Of a DNA stretch of 9,601 nt, positions 1 through 6,724 are shown in pieces. The number at the start of each line of letters is the position of its first letter. Position 1 is the stretch's first letter. The position numbers and the translations under genes were made by a program. The stretch comes from an uncultured Pseudomonadota bacterium (GTDB lineage: Bacteria > Pseudomonadota > Gammaproteobacteria > Steroidobacterales > Steroidobacteraceae): the NCBI GenBank assembly GCA_903890265.1, contig CAITAM010000225.1:1-9601 (forward strand), read 5' to 3'. The notes under the pieces are model-generated. The model searched no databases, was not told where the DNA came from, and saw nothing but the letters and a program-made list of their open reading frames with translations.

Positions 1-660
1 GAGCAAAATCCGCTCGATACCGTAGCTGTCGATCAAGCTGCGGATGTTGTCTGGCCCGAACACCTCGATGCCGTTGACGAAGCTGCCCCACAGGCTCTTG
101 TTGTCGTCGATGAAGCACAGCGGCAGGCACTCGGACGAAGCGATGAGTGATGACGCCAGCTGGGCTCCCGCACTGCCTGCACCGTAAATCATCACTCGCG
201 ACACACGCCGCCGGCCGACCCCGTTCAGGAACAGCAGCCGGACGATGAATCGCGTGCCTCCGACATAGAGCAAGGCGAGGTTGAAAAACGTCACCAGCGC
301 ACTCAGCGGCAGGTGTGTGTCGCCAAACAGGCGGTCCGTGACGGCGAGGGCCACGACCGAGCAGCTCACGCCCATCGCTACCGCGGATATGGCACGCGGC
401 GCGATAAAACGAACGACCGCGCGATAGAGCCCGAGGACCCCGAATACCGCGATACTGAGCACGAGGCAGGCCAGTACCCAGATCAAGGGAACGCCGATGG
501 ACGGTGACCATTTTTCCTGGTTCAGGGCAAGCGCGGACCACAGGGCGACCGGCATCATCACCAGGTCGGCGCCGACCATCACGGCCCGCTTGCCAGCTCG
601 GGGCAGGAGCAGGAGGCCCGACAGGACTGTACCCTGGCGCTTGATTTTTTTACCGATCAT
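1..660 (-). CDS. Membrane-anchored nucleotide-sugar 4,6-dehydratase (CapD/WbpM/FlaA1-like), N-terminal part
   Basis: Reading in from the left edge, the gene gives 220 residues with no stop, so the C-terminal two thirds lie outside the window. Visible: a short basic N-terminus (MIGKKIKRQ), then four hydrophobic segments at about residues 24-46, 55-78, 88-107 and 117-140. The family-typical LYRAVVRF sequence is at 79-86. A Rossmann-type nucleotide-binding start follows (VMIYGAGSAGAQLA, glycines 160, 162, 165), then FIDDNKSLWG at 183-192. This layout is that of the large membrane-bound polysaccharide biosynthesis proteins, in which a second NAD(P)-binding domain carries the 4,6-dehydratase site. 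That catalytic half is not seen here. Known members convert UDP-GlcNAc to a 4-keto-6-deoxy sugar, leading to QuiNAc, FucNAc or bacillosamine-type residues. The ATG at 658-660 is the only reasonable start; an upstream ATG in the leader is out of frame. The ribosome site is weak (GGAAAG-like). It follows the SLBB exporter gene after 229 bp. Confidence 0.85.
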   Translation of the reverse strand, partial: MIGKKIKRQGTVLSGLLLLPRAGKRAVMVGADLVMMPVALWSALALNQEKWSPSIGVPLIWVLACLVLSIAVFGVLGLYRAVVRFIAPRAISAVAMGVSCSVVALAVTDRLFGDTHLPLSALVTFFNLALLYVGGTRFIVRLLFLNGVGRRRVSRVMIYGAGSAGAQLASSLIASSECLPLCFIDDNKSLWGSFVNGIEVFGPDNIRSLIDSYGIERILL

Positions 661-768
661 CCGCTTTCCGGCGTCCTTGCATGCGAGCGCCGGCGCCGAG
701 GGCCTGGCGTGTCGCAGCCTAGCCCGGGATCGCTGGCGGGCCCGGTGAGAAGACGAGCGCGTGGCCCG

Positions 769-798
769 ATTTTAGCATCTCGCGCCCGCACCCCTCAA
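769..798 (-). promoter_or_regulatory. Possible sigma-70 promoter for the CapD/WbpM-like gene
   Basis: On the minus strand TTGAGG (793-798) and TAAAAT (769-774) are separated by 18 bp, about 110 bp before the ATG at 660. The -10 matches TATAAT at 5 of 6 positions and the -35 matches TTGACA at its first four. The rest of the 229-bp gap is GC-rich, so this AT-poor context makes the pair stand out, but the match could be chance. If used, it would let the dehydratase be transcribed separately from the exporter gene upstream. Confidence 0.35.
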
Positions 799-860
799 AT
801 AACGGCCCCGGTCCTAACCGGTTGACGCATCCCGGGAAAAACGCCTGAAAACCCTTAAGC

Positions 861-886
861 CCGGGCCGGGCGGCGTGCGGGCCCGG
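861..886 (-). terminator. GC-rich hairpin just after the SLBB exporter stop; possible terminator or attenuator
   Basis: A perfect 7-bp inverted repeat, CCGGGCC (861-867) and GGCCCGG (880-886), encloses a 12-nt loop. It starts 3 nt after the stop codon at 890-892. Read on the minus strand it is followed by GCTTAAGGGTTTTC and, further on, by a run of five T. The T tract is not immediately next to the stem, so this is not a textbook intrinsic terminator. It could slow or partly stop transcription before the dehydratase gene, or stabilise the exporter mRNA 3' end. Confidence 0.3.
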
Positions 887-889
887 TCG

Positions 890-3772
890 CTAGAAGCGCC
901 CGATGGCCGCCGCCGCGATGGCAAGGTTGTAGATGATCGTGGTCACCGCCGTCCAAAGTGGCAATGGGCGCATCTTCTCGGCATCGAGCGGCACGACAAC
1001 CGTATCGCCTGGCCGTACCTCCACGTTCGACGACGCCGTCCAGCCCGTGCCGGAGCCCACCACGCTGCCATTGGCACGCACGATGTAGATGCGCTTGTGA
1101 TCGGCCTTTGATGTCGTGCCGCCACTCAGCGCCACGACCTGGTCGCGTGTCAGGTGCGGCTTGTATAGATGCGAGGTCGGGCTCTGGACCTCACCGAGGA
1201 CGCTGACCTCCTGAGTCTGCCGGGGGACCACGAGGTAGTCCCCGTCGCGCAGGGTGACGTCGCCGGGTCCGCCCTCGACACCCGCCATGATTTCGTTCAG
1301 GTCGATGACCAGTCGGCCGACGGGCTTGGCATCGCGGAGCTGATCAAGCAGCCCCTGACCCGCGGAAAGCGCCTGCACCGAACCGGGGTTTGTCTGGGCG
1401 CCCTGCAGCGACATGGCGGCGATGTCGCTTTGCAGGCGCAGGGCGAGCTGATCCAGCTGCTCCCGCTCGCGCTTCTTGAGTTCAAGGCGCGTGAACACGG
1501 CACCCTCGGCGAACGCGGTGGAGGTGACCCCGCCCGCCCGCTCCATGACGGAACGCAGGGTCTCACCGCGGCGAATCTGATAGACGCCCGGAAAGCGGAC
1601 TTCGCCGGCTATCTCGATCTTCTCGACGCGCTCCCACTCCGGAGTCTTCTTAATGGTGAGCACGTCGTAAGGCTCGAGCGTTGCATTGGCACTTTCCTCA
1701 CCCGCCAGCGCTTTCGCCAGATCGACCTTGTACAGTTTCGCCGTGCGCTGGCTGCCGTCCTCTATGGAGTAACGGGTGAGCTCGGCCTCCGCGCCGTAGG
1801 CCGCATCCTTCAGACCGCCGCCGGCGCGCAGCAGGTCGAGGACCCGCATGCCGGGCTCCAGTGGGTACTTGCCCTCCGCATTGACGGTGCCCACCACCGA
1901 AACCACGGTCGCCGGCACCTCCGGGCTTCCCTGGCGCCGCAGCTCCTCCATGATCGGTTCAATGAGAATTCCACGGTCGGACGTCTGGTCGAAGACGAGG
2001 ATCGTGTCTCGCGGCGCAAGCCTGAGGTCGCTCTCCCCACCAGGGTGCGCCAACGCGGCGGCGAGGTCCGCCGAGAAGACCGAGATCCGCCGGGTCGCGG
2101 GATCGGAGCGCTTGACGAGCAGATAATGGACGTCCGACCGGGGCTTCAGATCATCGACCGACGTAATGACGTCCGAGAGCCGCATACCGGGGTGGAACTG
2201 GCGGGTACCCGTGCGAAATGCGTTGCCCTCAATGGAGATTGAGTTCTCAAGCACAGGCCGGATCTGCGCGACACGAACGATATCACCCGTGCGCAGCGTA
2301 AATGACTTGCCGGAGGGCACGCCGAGATCAACGCTGATCATCGTTCTCTCGTGCCGCTCGTTGATTCGCTCTACGGTTACGATACGGGGATCCGCTTCAG
2401 GCGTCAGCCCTCCCGCGAGGGCGAACAGCTCCCCCAGCGAGCGCTCACGGTCCAGCTCGTAGTACGCCGGCCGTCGCACCTCTCCATCGATACCGACACT
2501 GAGCCCCAGGGGCGGCACGAAGACGACATCACCCGTCTCAAGACGCACGTCGTTCTCGGTGTTGCCGTTGAGCAGCACGTCGTAAAGATCGAGCCGGCGA
2601 ATCAGCTTTCCGTCCCGCTTGATCAGAATATTGCGGAGACTGCCGATTTCCTTCACGCCGCCGCTCGCGAACAGCGCGGCGGTGACGGACGACATGCCGC
2701 TCAGAACGTAGGAGCCGGGGTGCTCGGAGTCGCCCAGTACGAATACCCGCGTCGCACGCAGCGTGCTCATCGTCACCCGCGCATGAGTGCCGATCATCTG
2801 CTTGCCGACCATCTGCTCGATCGTCGACTTCGCCGAACCGAAGGACAGGCCGCCCACGTTCACCGGTCCGATGTCCGGGAGGCTGACGGTGCCGTCGCGT
2901 GTCACGGGCAGGCTGAGCGTCGATGACTTCTGGCCGAACAGCTCGACGTCCAGCACGTCACCCGCCGCCACCCGGTAATCGGAGGCCACGGGAATGTCGG
3001 TACCGGGCACGAAGGCATTGGGGCGGCCACGGAACATGTCGTAGCCAAAGGGCTTGAGTGCGCTTGCGCCATAGGGCTTGAGCCGGAGCAGCGTGATGCC
3101 GACCGTGAGATCCCGCAAGGCGGGCTCCGCCGACAACCGCTCCTGTGCCTGCCGCTGGGTCAGTCCGGCAAGAGGGATGGGCTCAAGACCCGGAAGCTGC
3201 AGTACCCCGTACCTTGAGAGCTCGTAGGGGTTGTGTCGAACAATCTGGTCGCGCAGTTCCTCGATGCGCTTGCGCTCTTCGGGAATCAGGCGGCGGCGCT
3301 GGTCCGGCGTCAGCAGGTCAGGATCGAGCCGCGGACGCTTCACTTCACGGATGACCTGGCGCCCGTCAGGCATGACCTCCGTGGTCGTATCGGGCCGATC
3401 GCTGCGGCCGATGAAATCGAGCTCGATCAAAAGCTGCTCGCCACCGCGGATGCGGACCGGCATCGGCAGCCGCGTCACGGGGTCTATCTCGCTGTCGGGC
3501 TGCACCTCCAGCGTATCGCCGCCTGGAGACTGTAGGACGTTGATATTCTGATTGTTTCCGGCAGTGCCGCCGATGGTGCCGGCACCCGGGAGGCCGCCCC
3601 GCCCCGCTCCCACCTGCTGCAGGATCGCGTCACGCTGTTCCTTCGGCAAGGACTGGAAGGCTTTTAACTGCTCGGCCGACTGCGCGTGAGCATTGAGCGG
3701 AATCCCGAGGGCCATGACCAGTACGGCAGACGCCAGCAGCACGACCACCCGCGGGGACATGGCGATCCTCAT
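890..3772 (-). CDS. Long SLBB-domain polysaccharide export protein (OPX/Wza-KpsD superfamily)
   Basis: A 960-aa secreted protein expected to act in the periplasm and outer membrane as the exit conduit for a surface polysaccharide. The signal peptide is clear: a hydrophobic core at about residues 8-25 and an AHA-Q cleavage site near 30. There is no lipobox cysteine, so it should not be a lipoprotein, unlike Wza. Residues 31-180 are Gln/Pro-rich and variable. The polysaccharide-export domain starts near DYRVAAGDVLDVELFG (265-280) and runs to about 335. SLBB-like units, recognisable from repeated V.GEV..PG.Y.L..G..L.....AGG and GD.V.VP patterns, follow at about 342-420, 425-503, 511-595, 624-708, 718-850 and 855-929. 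The fifth carries a charged, probably coiled-coil insertion (about 763-785). A hydrophobic or amphipathic helix (937-957) ends the protein, in a position like Wza's membrane helix. The ATG at 3770-3772 is chosen over the internal ATG at 3758-3760 because GGAG lies 7 nt before it. It is much longer than Wza (about 380 aa) or KpsD (about 560 aa). Its likely partner, a Wzc-type co-polymerase, is not in view. Confidence 0.9.
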   Translation of the reverse strand: MRIAMSPRVVVLLASAVLVMALGIPLNAHAQSAEQLKAFQSLPKEQRDAILQQVGAGRGGLPGAGTIGGTAGNNQNINVLQSPGGDTLEVQPDSEIDPVTRLPMPVRIRGGEQLLIELDFIGRSDRPDTTTEVMPDGRQVIREVKRPRLDPDLLTPDQRRRLIPEERKRIEELRDQIVRHNPYELSRYGVLQLPGLEPIPLAGLTQRQAQERLSAEPALRDLTVGITLLRLKPYGASALKPFGYDMFRGRPNAFVPGTDIPVASDYRVAAGDVLDVELFGQKSSTLSLPVTRDGTVSLPDIGPVNVGGLSFGSAKSTIEQMVGKQMIGTHARVTMSTLRATRVFVLGDSEHPGSYVLSGMSSVTAALFASGGVKEIGSLRNILIKRDGKLIRRLDLYDVLLNGNTENDVRLETGDVVFVPPLGLSVGIDGEVRRPAYYELDRERSLGELFALAGGLTPEADPRIVTVERINERHERTMISVDLGVPSGKSFTLRTGDIVRVAQIRPVLENSISIEGNAFRTGTRQFHPGMRLSDVITSVDDLKPRSDVHYLLVKRSDPATRRISVFSADLAAALAHPGGESDLRLAPRDTILVFDQTSDRGILIEPIMEELRRQGSPEVPATVVSVVGTVNAEGKYPLEPGMRVLDLLRAGGGLKDAAYGAEAELTRYSIEDGSQRTAKLYKVDLAKALAGEESANATLEPYDVLTIKKTPEWERVEKIEIAGEVRFPGVYQIRRGETLRSVMERAGGVTSTAFAEGAVFTRLELKKREREQLDQLALRLQSDIAAMSLQGAQTNPGSVQALSAGQGLLDQLRDAKPVGRLVIDLNEIMAGVEGGPGDVTLRDGDYLVVPRQTQEVSVLGEVQSPTSHLYKPHLTRDQVVALSGGTTSKADHKRIYIVRANGSVVGSGTGWTASSNVEVRPGDTVVVPLDAEKMRPLPLWTAVTTIIYNLAIAAAAIGRF

Positions 3773-3779
3773 TCACGTT

Positions 3780-3783
3780 CTCC
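3780..3783 (-). promoter_or_regulatory. Shine-Dalgarno site fixing the SLBB exporter start
   Basis: GGAG on the minus strand lies 7 nt upstream of the ATG at 3770-3772. It would be 19 nt from the next in-frame ATG at 3758-3760, so it supports the longer protein beginning MRIAMSPR. Confidence 0.65.
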
Positions 3784-3837
3784 GTCAGAAGCCGAACCGG
3801 ACAAGGCAGGCCGACGAGAGGCGGCAGGCCGGGCGGT

Positions 3838-3866
3838 ATTGTGGTGCACGGCCGCAGTCAGAGCAA
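3838..3866 (-). promoter_or_regulatory. Weak candidate promoter in the pgi-exporter gap
   Basis: On the minus strand TTGCTC (3861-3866) and CACAAT (3838-3843) are 17 bp apart, 66 bp before the exporter ATG. Each hexamer has only 3-4 consensus matches. This is the best sigma-70-like pair I can find in the 212-bp gap (3773-3984). The gap also holds a 10-bp sequence (AGCCGAACCG on the plus strand) repeated at 3790-3799 and 3940-3949, and a 6-bp hairpin (3919-3924 with 3934-3939) with no T tract. Confidence 0.2.
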
Positions 3867-3984
3867 CGGCGCCCCTGAGCGGCACTCCTGAGCTACGCCT
3901 GTTGCGCGGCGCCGTCAGGACGCAGGCACCGTGTGCGTCAGCCGAACCGCGCGGCGGCCGAGCGGGGTACAGCGCAGGCCTGCC

Positions 3985-5634
3985 CTAGCCTTGCGCACCG
4001 CCGCGGAGCTTGGCGAGGAGCGCAAGCGTGTTGCCGGCGCTGCCGGCGGCCACGGCCTCGCCACGCACTGCCGGCAGCAGGCCCTCCGCCAGCCGCTTGC
4101 CGAGTTCAACGCCCCATTGGTCGAACGGGTTGATGTCCCACAACACGCTCGATACGTACACCGAATGCTCGTAGAGGGCCACGAGCTTGCCCAGTGTCAC
4201 GGCGTCGAGCCGCTCGAACATCAGGATCGTGCTCGGCCGGTTACCCGGATGGACCTTGTGCGGCGCGAGCTCCGCGGCACCCGGCAGGCTCATCCCGCGA
4301 GCCAACAGGTCACGCTCCGCCTCCTGCCGTGAGTAGCCGTAGGCAAATGCCTCCGCCTGGGCGACACAGTTGGCGACGGCGAGTTCGTGCATTCCTTCGA
4401 GTCCGACGGAGGACTCCGCGGCCAGCAGGAAGTCCATCGCCGTACGGGTGGTGCCCTGGTGCAGCAACTGGAAGAACGAATGCTGGCTGTTCGACCCGGG
4501 CTCACCCCAGACGACCGGGCCCGTCTCGCACGTAACGGGTGTTCCGTCCTTGCGGACGCGCTTGCCGTTACTCTCCATCATGAGTTGCTGCAGGTACGCC
4601 GGAAACCTGTGCAGGCGCTGGTCGTAGGGCAGAACCGCCAGCGTATCGTGGTTGAGGAAATTGCGATTCCAAACGGCCAGCAACCCGTGCAGCACGGGCA
4701 GGTTGCGCTCGAATGGAGCGTCGTTGAAATGCTGATCGAGCGCCGCCGCGCCCGCGAGGAACTCTTCGAAGCGCGAACTGCCAAGGGCGATCTCGATGCT
4801 GAGCCCAATCGCTGACCAGACGGAATAGCGGCCACCCACCCAATCCCACAGCGTGAACCGGCCATCCGCAGCAATCCCGAACTCGTCCATGGCGCCGTGA
4901 TTGACGGACACCGCCAGAAAGTGCCGGCTCACCGCCGCCGCGCCCAGTTTGTCGACGATCCAACGGCGCGCGACTCTCGCGTTGGCCAGAGTCTCCTGCG
5001 TCGTGAAGGTCTTCGAGCAAACTATAAAGAGCGTGCTTGCGGGCTCGATGCCGGCAAGCACGTCGGCGAGCTGGGTTCCGTCGACATTCGAGACGAAATG
5101 CACGCGTATCCGCGGATTGGCATAGGAGCGCAGCGCCTCCAGCGCCATGACGGGCCCGAGATCCGAACCGCCGATACCGATGTTCACGACATCCGTGAAG
5201 CGCTGGCCGGTGGCACCCTTCCGCACGCCACCGGTCACGGCCGACACCAGCGTCCGGCACCGCTCACGCTCGGCGGCGACGACGGCGCGGACATCGGTCT
5301 CCCCGACAGACAGGGCAGGCCCGCCAGCCGCGCGCAGCGCCGTATGGAGGGCGGGACGCGACTCGGTGTTGTTCACGGGCAGGCCGGCAAACAGGGCGTC
5401 AATCGCCGGCCGGAGCCCCGACTCCTCCGCTGCGGCAATCAGGGCTGACAGCGCGGGCAGGTCGATGCGCTGGCGCGTCGCATCGAGCACCAGACCGTGG
5501 GCCGACCGGGTCAAGCCGTCGGCGCGCGCGTCGCTACCTGCAAGGTCCGTCAGTGTGGCGGCACTCAGCCGCTCCGCGTGGGACCTGAGCGCGGACTGAG
5601 TGTCAGTGCGTACCAGAGGAAGAATCTGCGACAT
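3985..5634 (-). CDS. pgi: Glucose-6-phosphate isomerase
   Basis: This cytoplasmic enzyme interconverts glucose-6-phosphate and fructose-6-phosphate. From the ATG at 5632-5634 the protein is 549 aa, the same length as E. coli Pgi. The family signatures are all present: sugar-phosphate-binding GIGGSDLGP (153-161) and SKTFTTQET (207-215), the first PROSITE signature at DWVGGRYSVWSAIG (264-277), and the second ending in FDQWGVELGK (504-513). The expected catalytic residues are E354 (in MESNGK), H385 (in SNSQHSFF) and K513, one position from E. coli E355, H386 and K514. The reading frame stays open to a GTG at 5677-5679, which would add 15 residues. I prefer the ATG because of the family length, although neither start has a strong ribosome site. 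The gene lies 74 bp after the epimerase and before the exporter, inside the polysaccharide locus, as gpi does in Acinetobacter K loci. There it would balance the fructose-6-P and glucose-6-P precursor pools. It may also be the cell's only copy, serving central metabolism. Confidence 0.96.
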   Translation of the reverse strand: MSQILPLVRTDTQSALRSHAERLSAATLTDLAGSDARADGLTRSAHGLVLDATRQRIDLPALSALIAAAEESGLRPAIDALFAGLPVNNTESRPALHTALRAAGGPALSVGETDVRAVVAAERERCRTLVSAVTGGVRKGATGQRFTDVVNIGIGGSDLGPVMALEALRSYANPRIRVHFVSNVDGTQLADVLAGIEPASTLFIVCSKTFTTQETLANARVARRWIVDKLGAAAVSRHFLAVSVNHGAMDEFGIAADGRFTLWDWVGGRYSVWSAIGLSIEIALGSSRFEEFLAGAAALDQHFNDAPFERNLPVLHGLLAVWNRNFLNHDTLAVLPYDQRLHRFPAYLQQLMMESNGKRVRKDGTPVTCETGPVVWGEPGSNSQHSFFQLLHQGTTRTAMDFLLAAESSVGLEGMHELAVANCVAQAEAFAYGYSRQEAERDLLARGMSLPGAAELAPHKVHPGNRPSTILMFERLDAVTLGKLVALYEHSVYVSSVLWDINPFDQWGVELGKRLAEGLLPAVRGEAVAAGSAGNTLALLAKLRGGAQG

Positions 5635-5708
5635 TTTTGCGCTCAGTCCTGTACAGGCTATGGTGCCACCGTTCGTCACGCCATACCGTTGACGCTGCGC
5701 TTAGGAGC

Positions 5709-6719
5709 TCAGGTACGGTGGTAATACTCGAGATACCAGCGAACGAACCGGTCGACGCCGACTTCGACAGGCGTCGTCGGCGCGTAGCCGACATCCCGCG
5801 ACAGGTCGTCAATATCCGCCCAGGTCGCCGGCACGTCGCCGATCTGGAGCGGAAGCATGTTCTTGATGGCCTTGCGGCCGAGAGAAGTCTCCAGAAGCTC
5901 AATGTAGCGCATCAGCTCGACCGACTGATGATTGCCGATGTTGTAGACCCGGTAGGGTGCCGAGCTCGTGCATGGATCGGGATTGGCCGCATCCCATGCC
6001 GGATTGGCTACGGGCGGCCGATCCAGGGCGCCCACGACACCGCTGACAATGTCATCGACGTACGTGAAGTCACGCCGGTGATGGCCGTGATTGAACACAT
6101 CGATGGGTTTGCCCGCCAGGATGTTGCGCGCAAAGATAAAAAGCGCCATGTCCGGCCTGCCCCAGGGACCGTAGACCGTGAAAAAGCGCAGCCCCGTCGT
6201 CGGCAAGCCGAACAGTGTCGAGTACGTGTGCGCCATCAGCTCGTTGGCCTTCTTGGTCGCCGCGTAGAACGACAGGGGATGATCGACGTTCGAGTGCGGC
6301 GAAAACGGCATCGTGGTGTGCGAGCCGTACACGGAACTCGTCGATGCATAGACGAGGTGCTCGACTCCCGAGTGACGACATCCTTCGAGAACCAGCGTCG
6401 TACCGACGAGGTTGCTGTCCACGTACGCCAGGGGGTTCTCGATCGAGTAGCGCACCCCGGCCTGCGCGCCAAGGTGCACGACGCGGTTGAATTTCTCCGC
6501 CGCAAAAAGACCGGGCATCGCCACCCGGTCTTCAAGGTTCATCTGGACGAAGCGAAACCCTGAATGGCTCTCAAGGCGCGCAAGGCGTGCACGTTTCAGC
6601 GAGGGATCGTAGTAGTCGTTCAGGTTGTCGAGACCAACGACCTCGTCGCCACGCTCAAGAAGACGCGTCGCGGTATGAAAGCCGATGAAGCCCGCTGCGC
6701 CGGTGACGAGGATCTTCAT
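5709..6719 (-). CDS. NAD-dependent nucleotide-sugar epimerase, UDP-glucuronate 4-epimerase family (LpsL/Uge/CapI-like)
   Basis: A 336-aa extended short-chain dehydrogenase. Visible: the NAD-binding GAAGFIG at residues 7-13, the substrate-side HLGAQAGVRYS (82-92), YASTSSVYG (124-132) with T127 in the place of the GalE catalytic serine, and the Y152-x3-K156 pair in YAATK. TVYGPWGRPDMALF (181-194) and RDFTYVDDI (216-224) are hallmarks of bacterial UDP-glucuronate 4-epimerases rather than of GalE. The expected reaction is inversion at C4 of a UDP-uronic acid (UDP-GlcA to UDP-GalA) via a 4-keto intermediate. The ATG at 6717-6719 starts only 5 bp after the dehydrogenase stop, so the two genes are almost surely co-transcribed and may be translationally coupled. 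Because that neighbour looks like a UDP-HexNAc rather than a UDP-glucose dehydrogenase, the real substrate may be UDP-GlcNAcA; this is inference. The exact substrate cannot be read from the sequence. Confidence 0.92.
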   Translation of the reverse strand: MKILVTGAAGFIGFHTATRLLERGDEVVGLDNLNDYYDPSLKRARLARLESHSGFRFVQMNLEDRVAMPGLFAAEKFNRVVHLGAQAGVRYSIENPLAYVDSNLVGTTLVLEGCRHSGVEHLVYASTSSVYGSHTTMPFSPHSNVDHPLSFYAATKKANELMAHTYSTLFGLPTTGLRFFTVYGPWGRPDMALFIFARNILAGKPIDVFNHGHHRRDFTYVDDIVSGVVGALDRPPVANPAWDAANPDPCTSSAPYRVYNIGNHQSVELMRYIELLETSLGRKAIKNMLPLQIGDVPATWADIDDLSRDVGYAPTTPVEVGVDRFVRWYLEYYHRT

Positions 6720-6724
6720 TCTGG

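Noticed and set aside
1169..2242. A 357-codon plus-strand open frame opposite the exporter gene
   Set aside because: It is antisense to clear SLBB repeats, with a composition typical of a shadow frame and no family motif.
3974..3983. Perfect 10-bp palindrome GCAGGCCTGC just after the pgi stop
   Set aside because: It has no loop and no following T tract, so it is not a terminator; short GC palindromes are common at this base composition.
5635..5679. 15-codon extension of Pgi from a GTG at 5677-5679
   Set aside because: The ATG at 5632-5634 gives the usual family length of 549 aa, and the extension has no similarity to Pgi N-termini and no better ribosome site.
5689..5733. TTGACG followed by TAATAC on the plus strand near the pgi-epimerase gap
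   Set aside because: The spacing is 27 bp, far from the 16-18 bp needed, and there is no plus-strand gene downstream.
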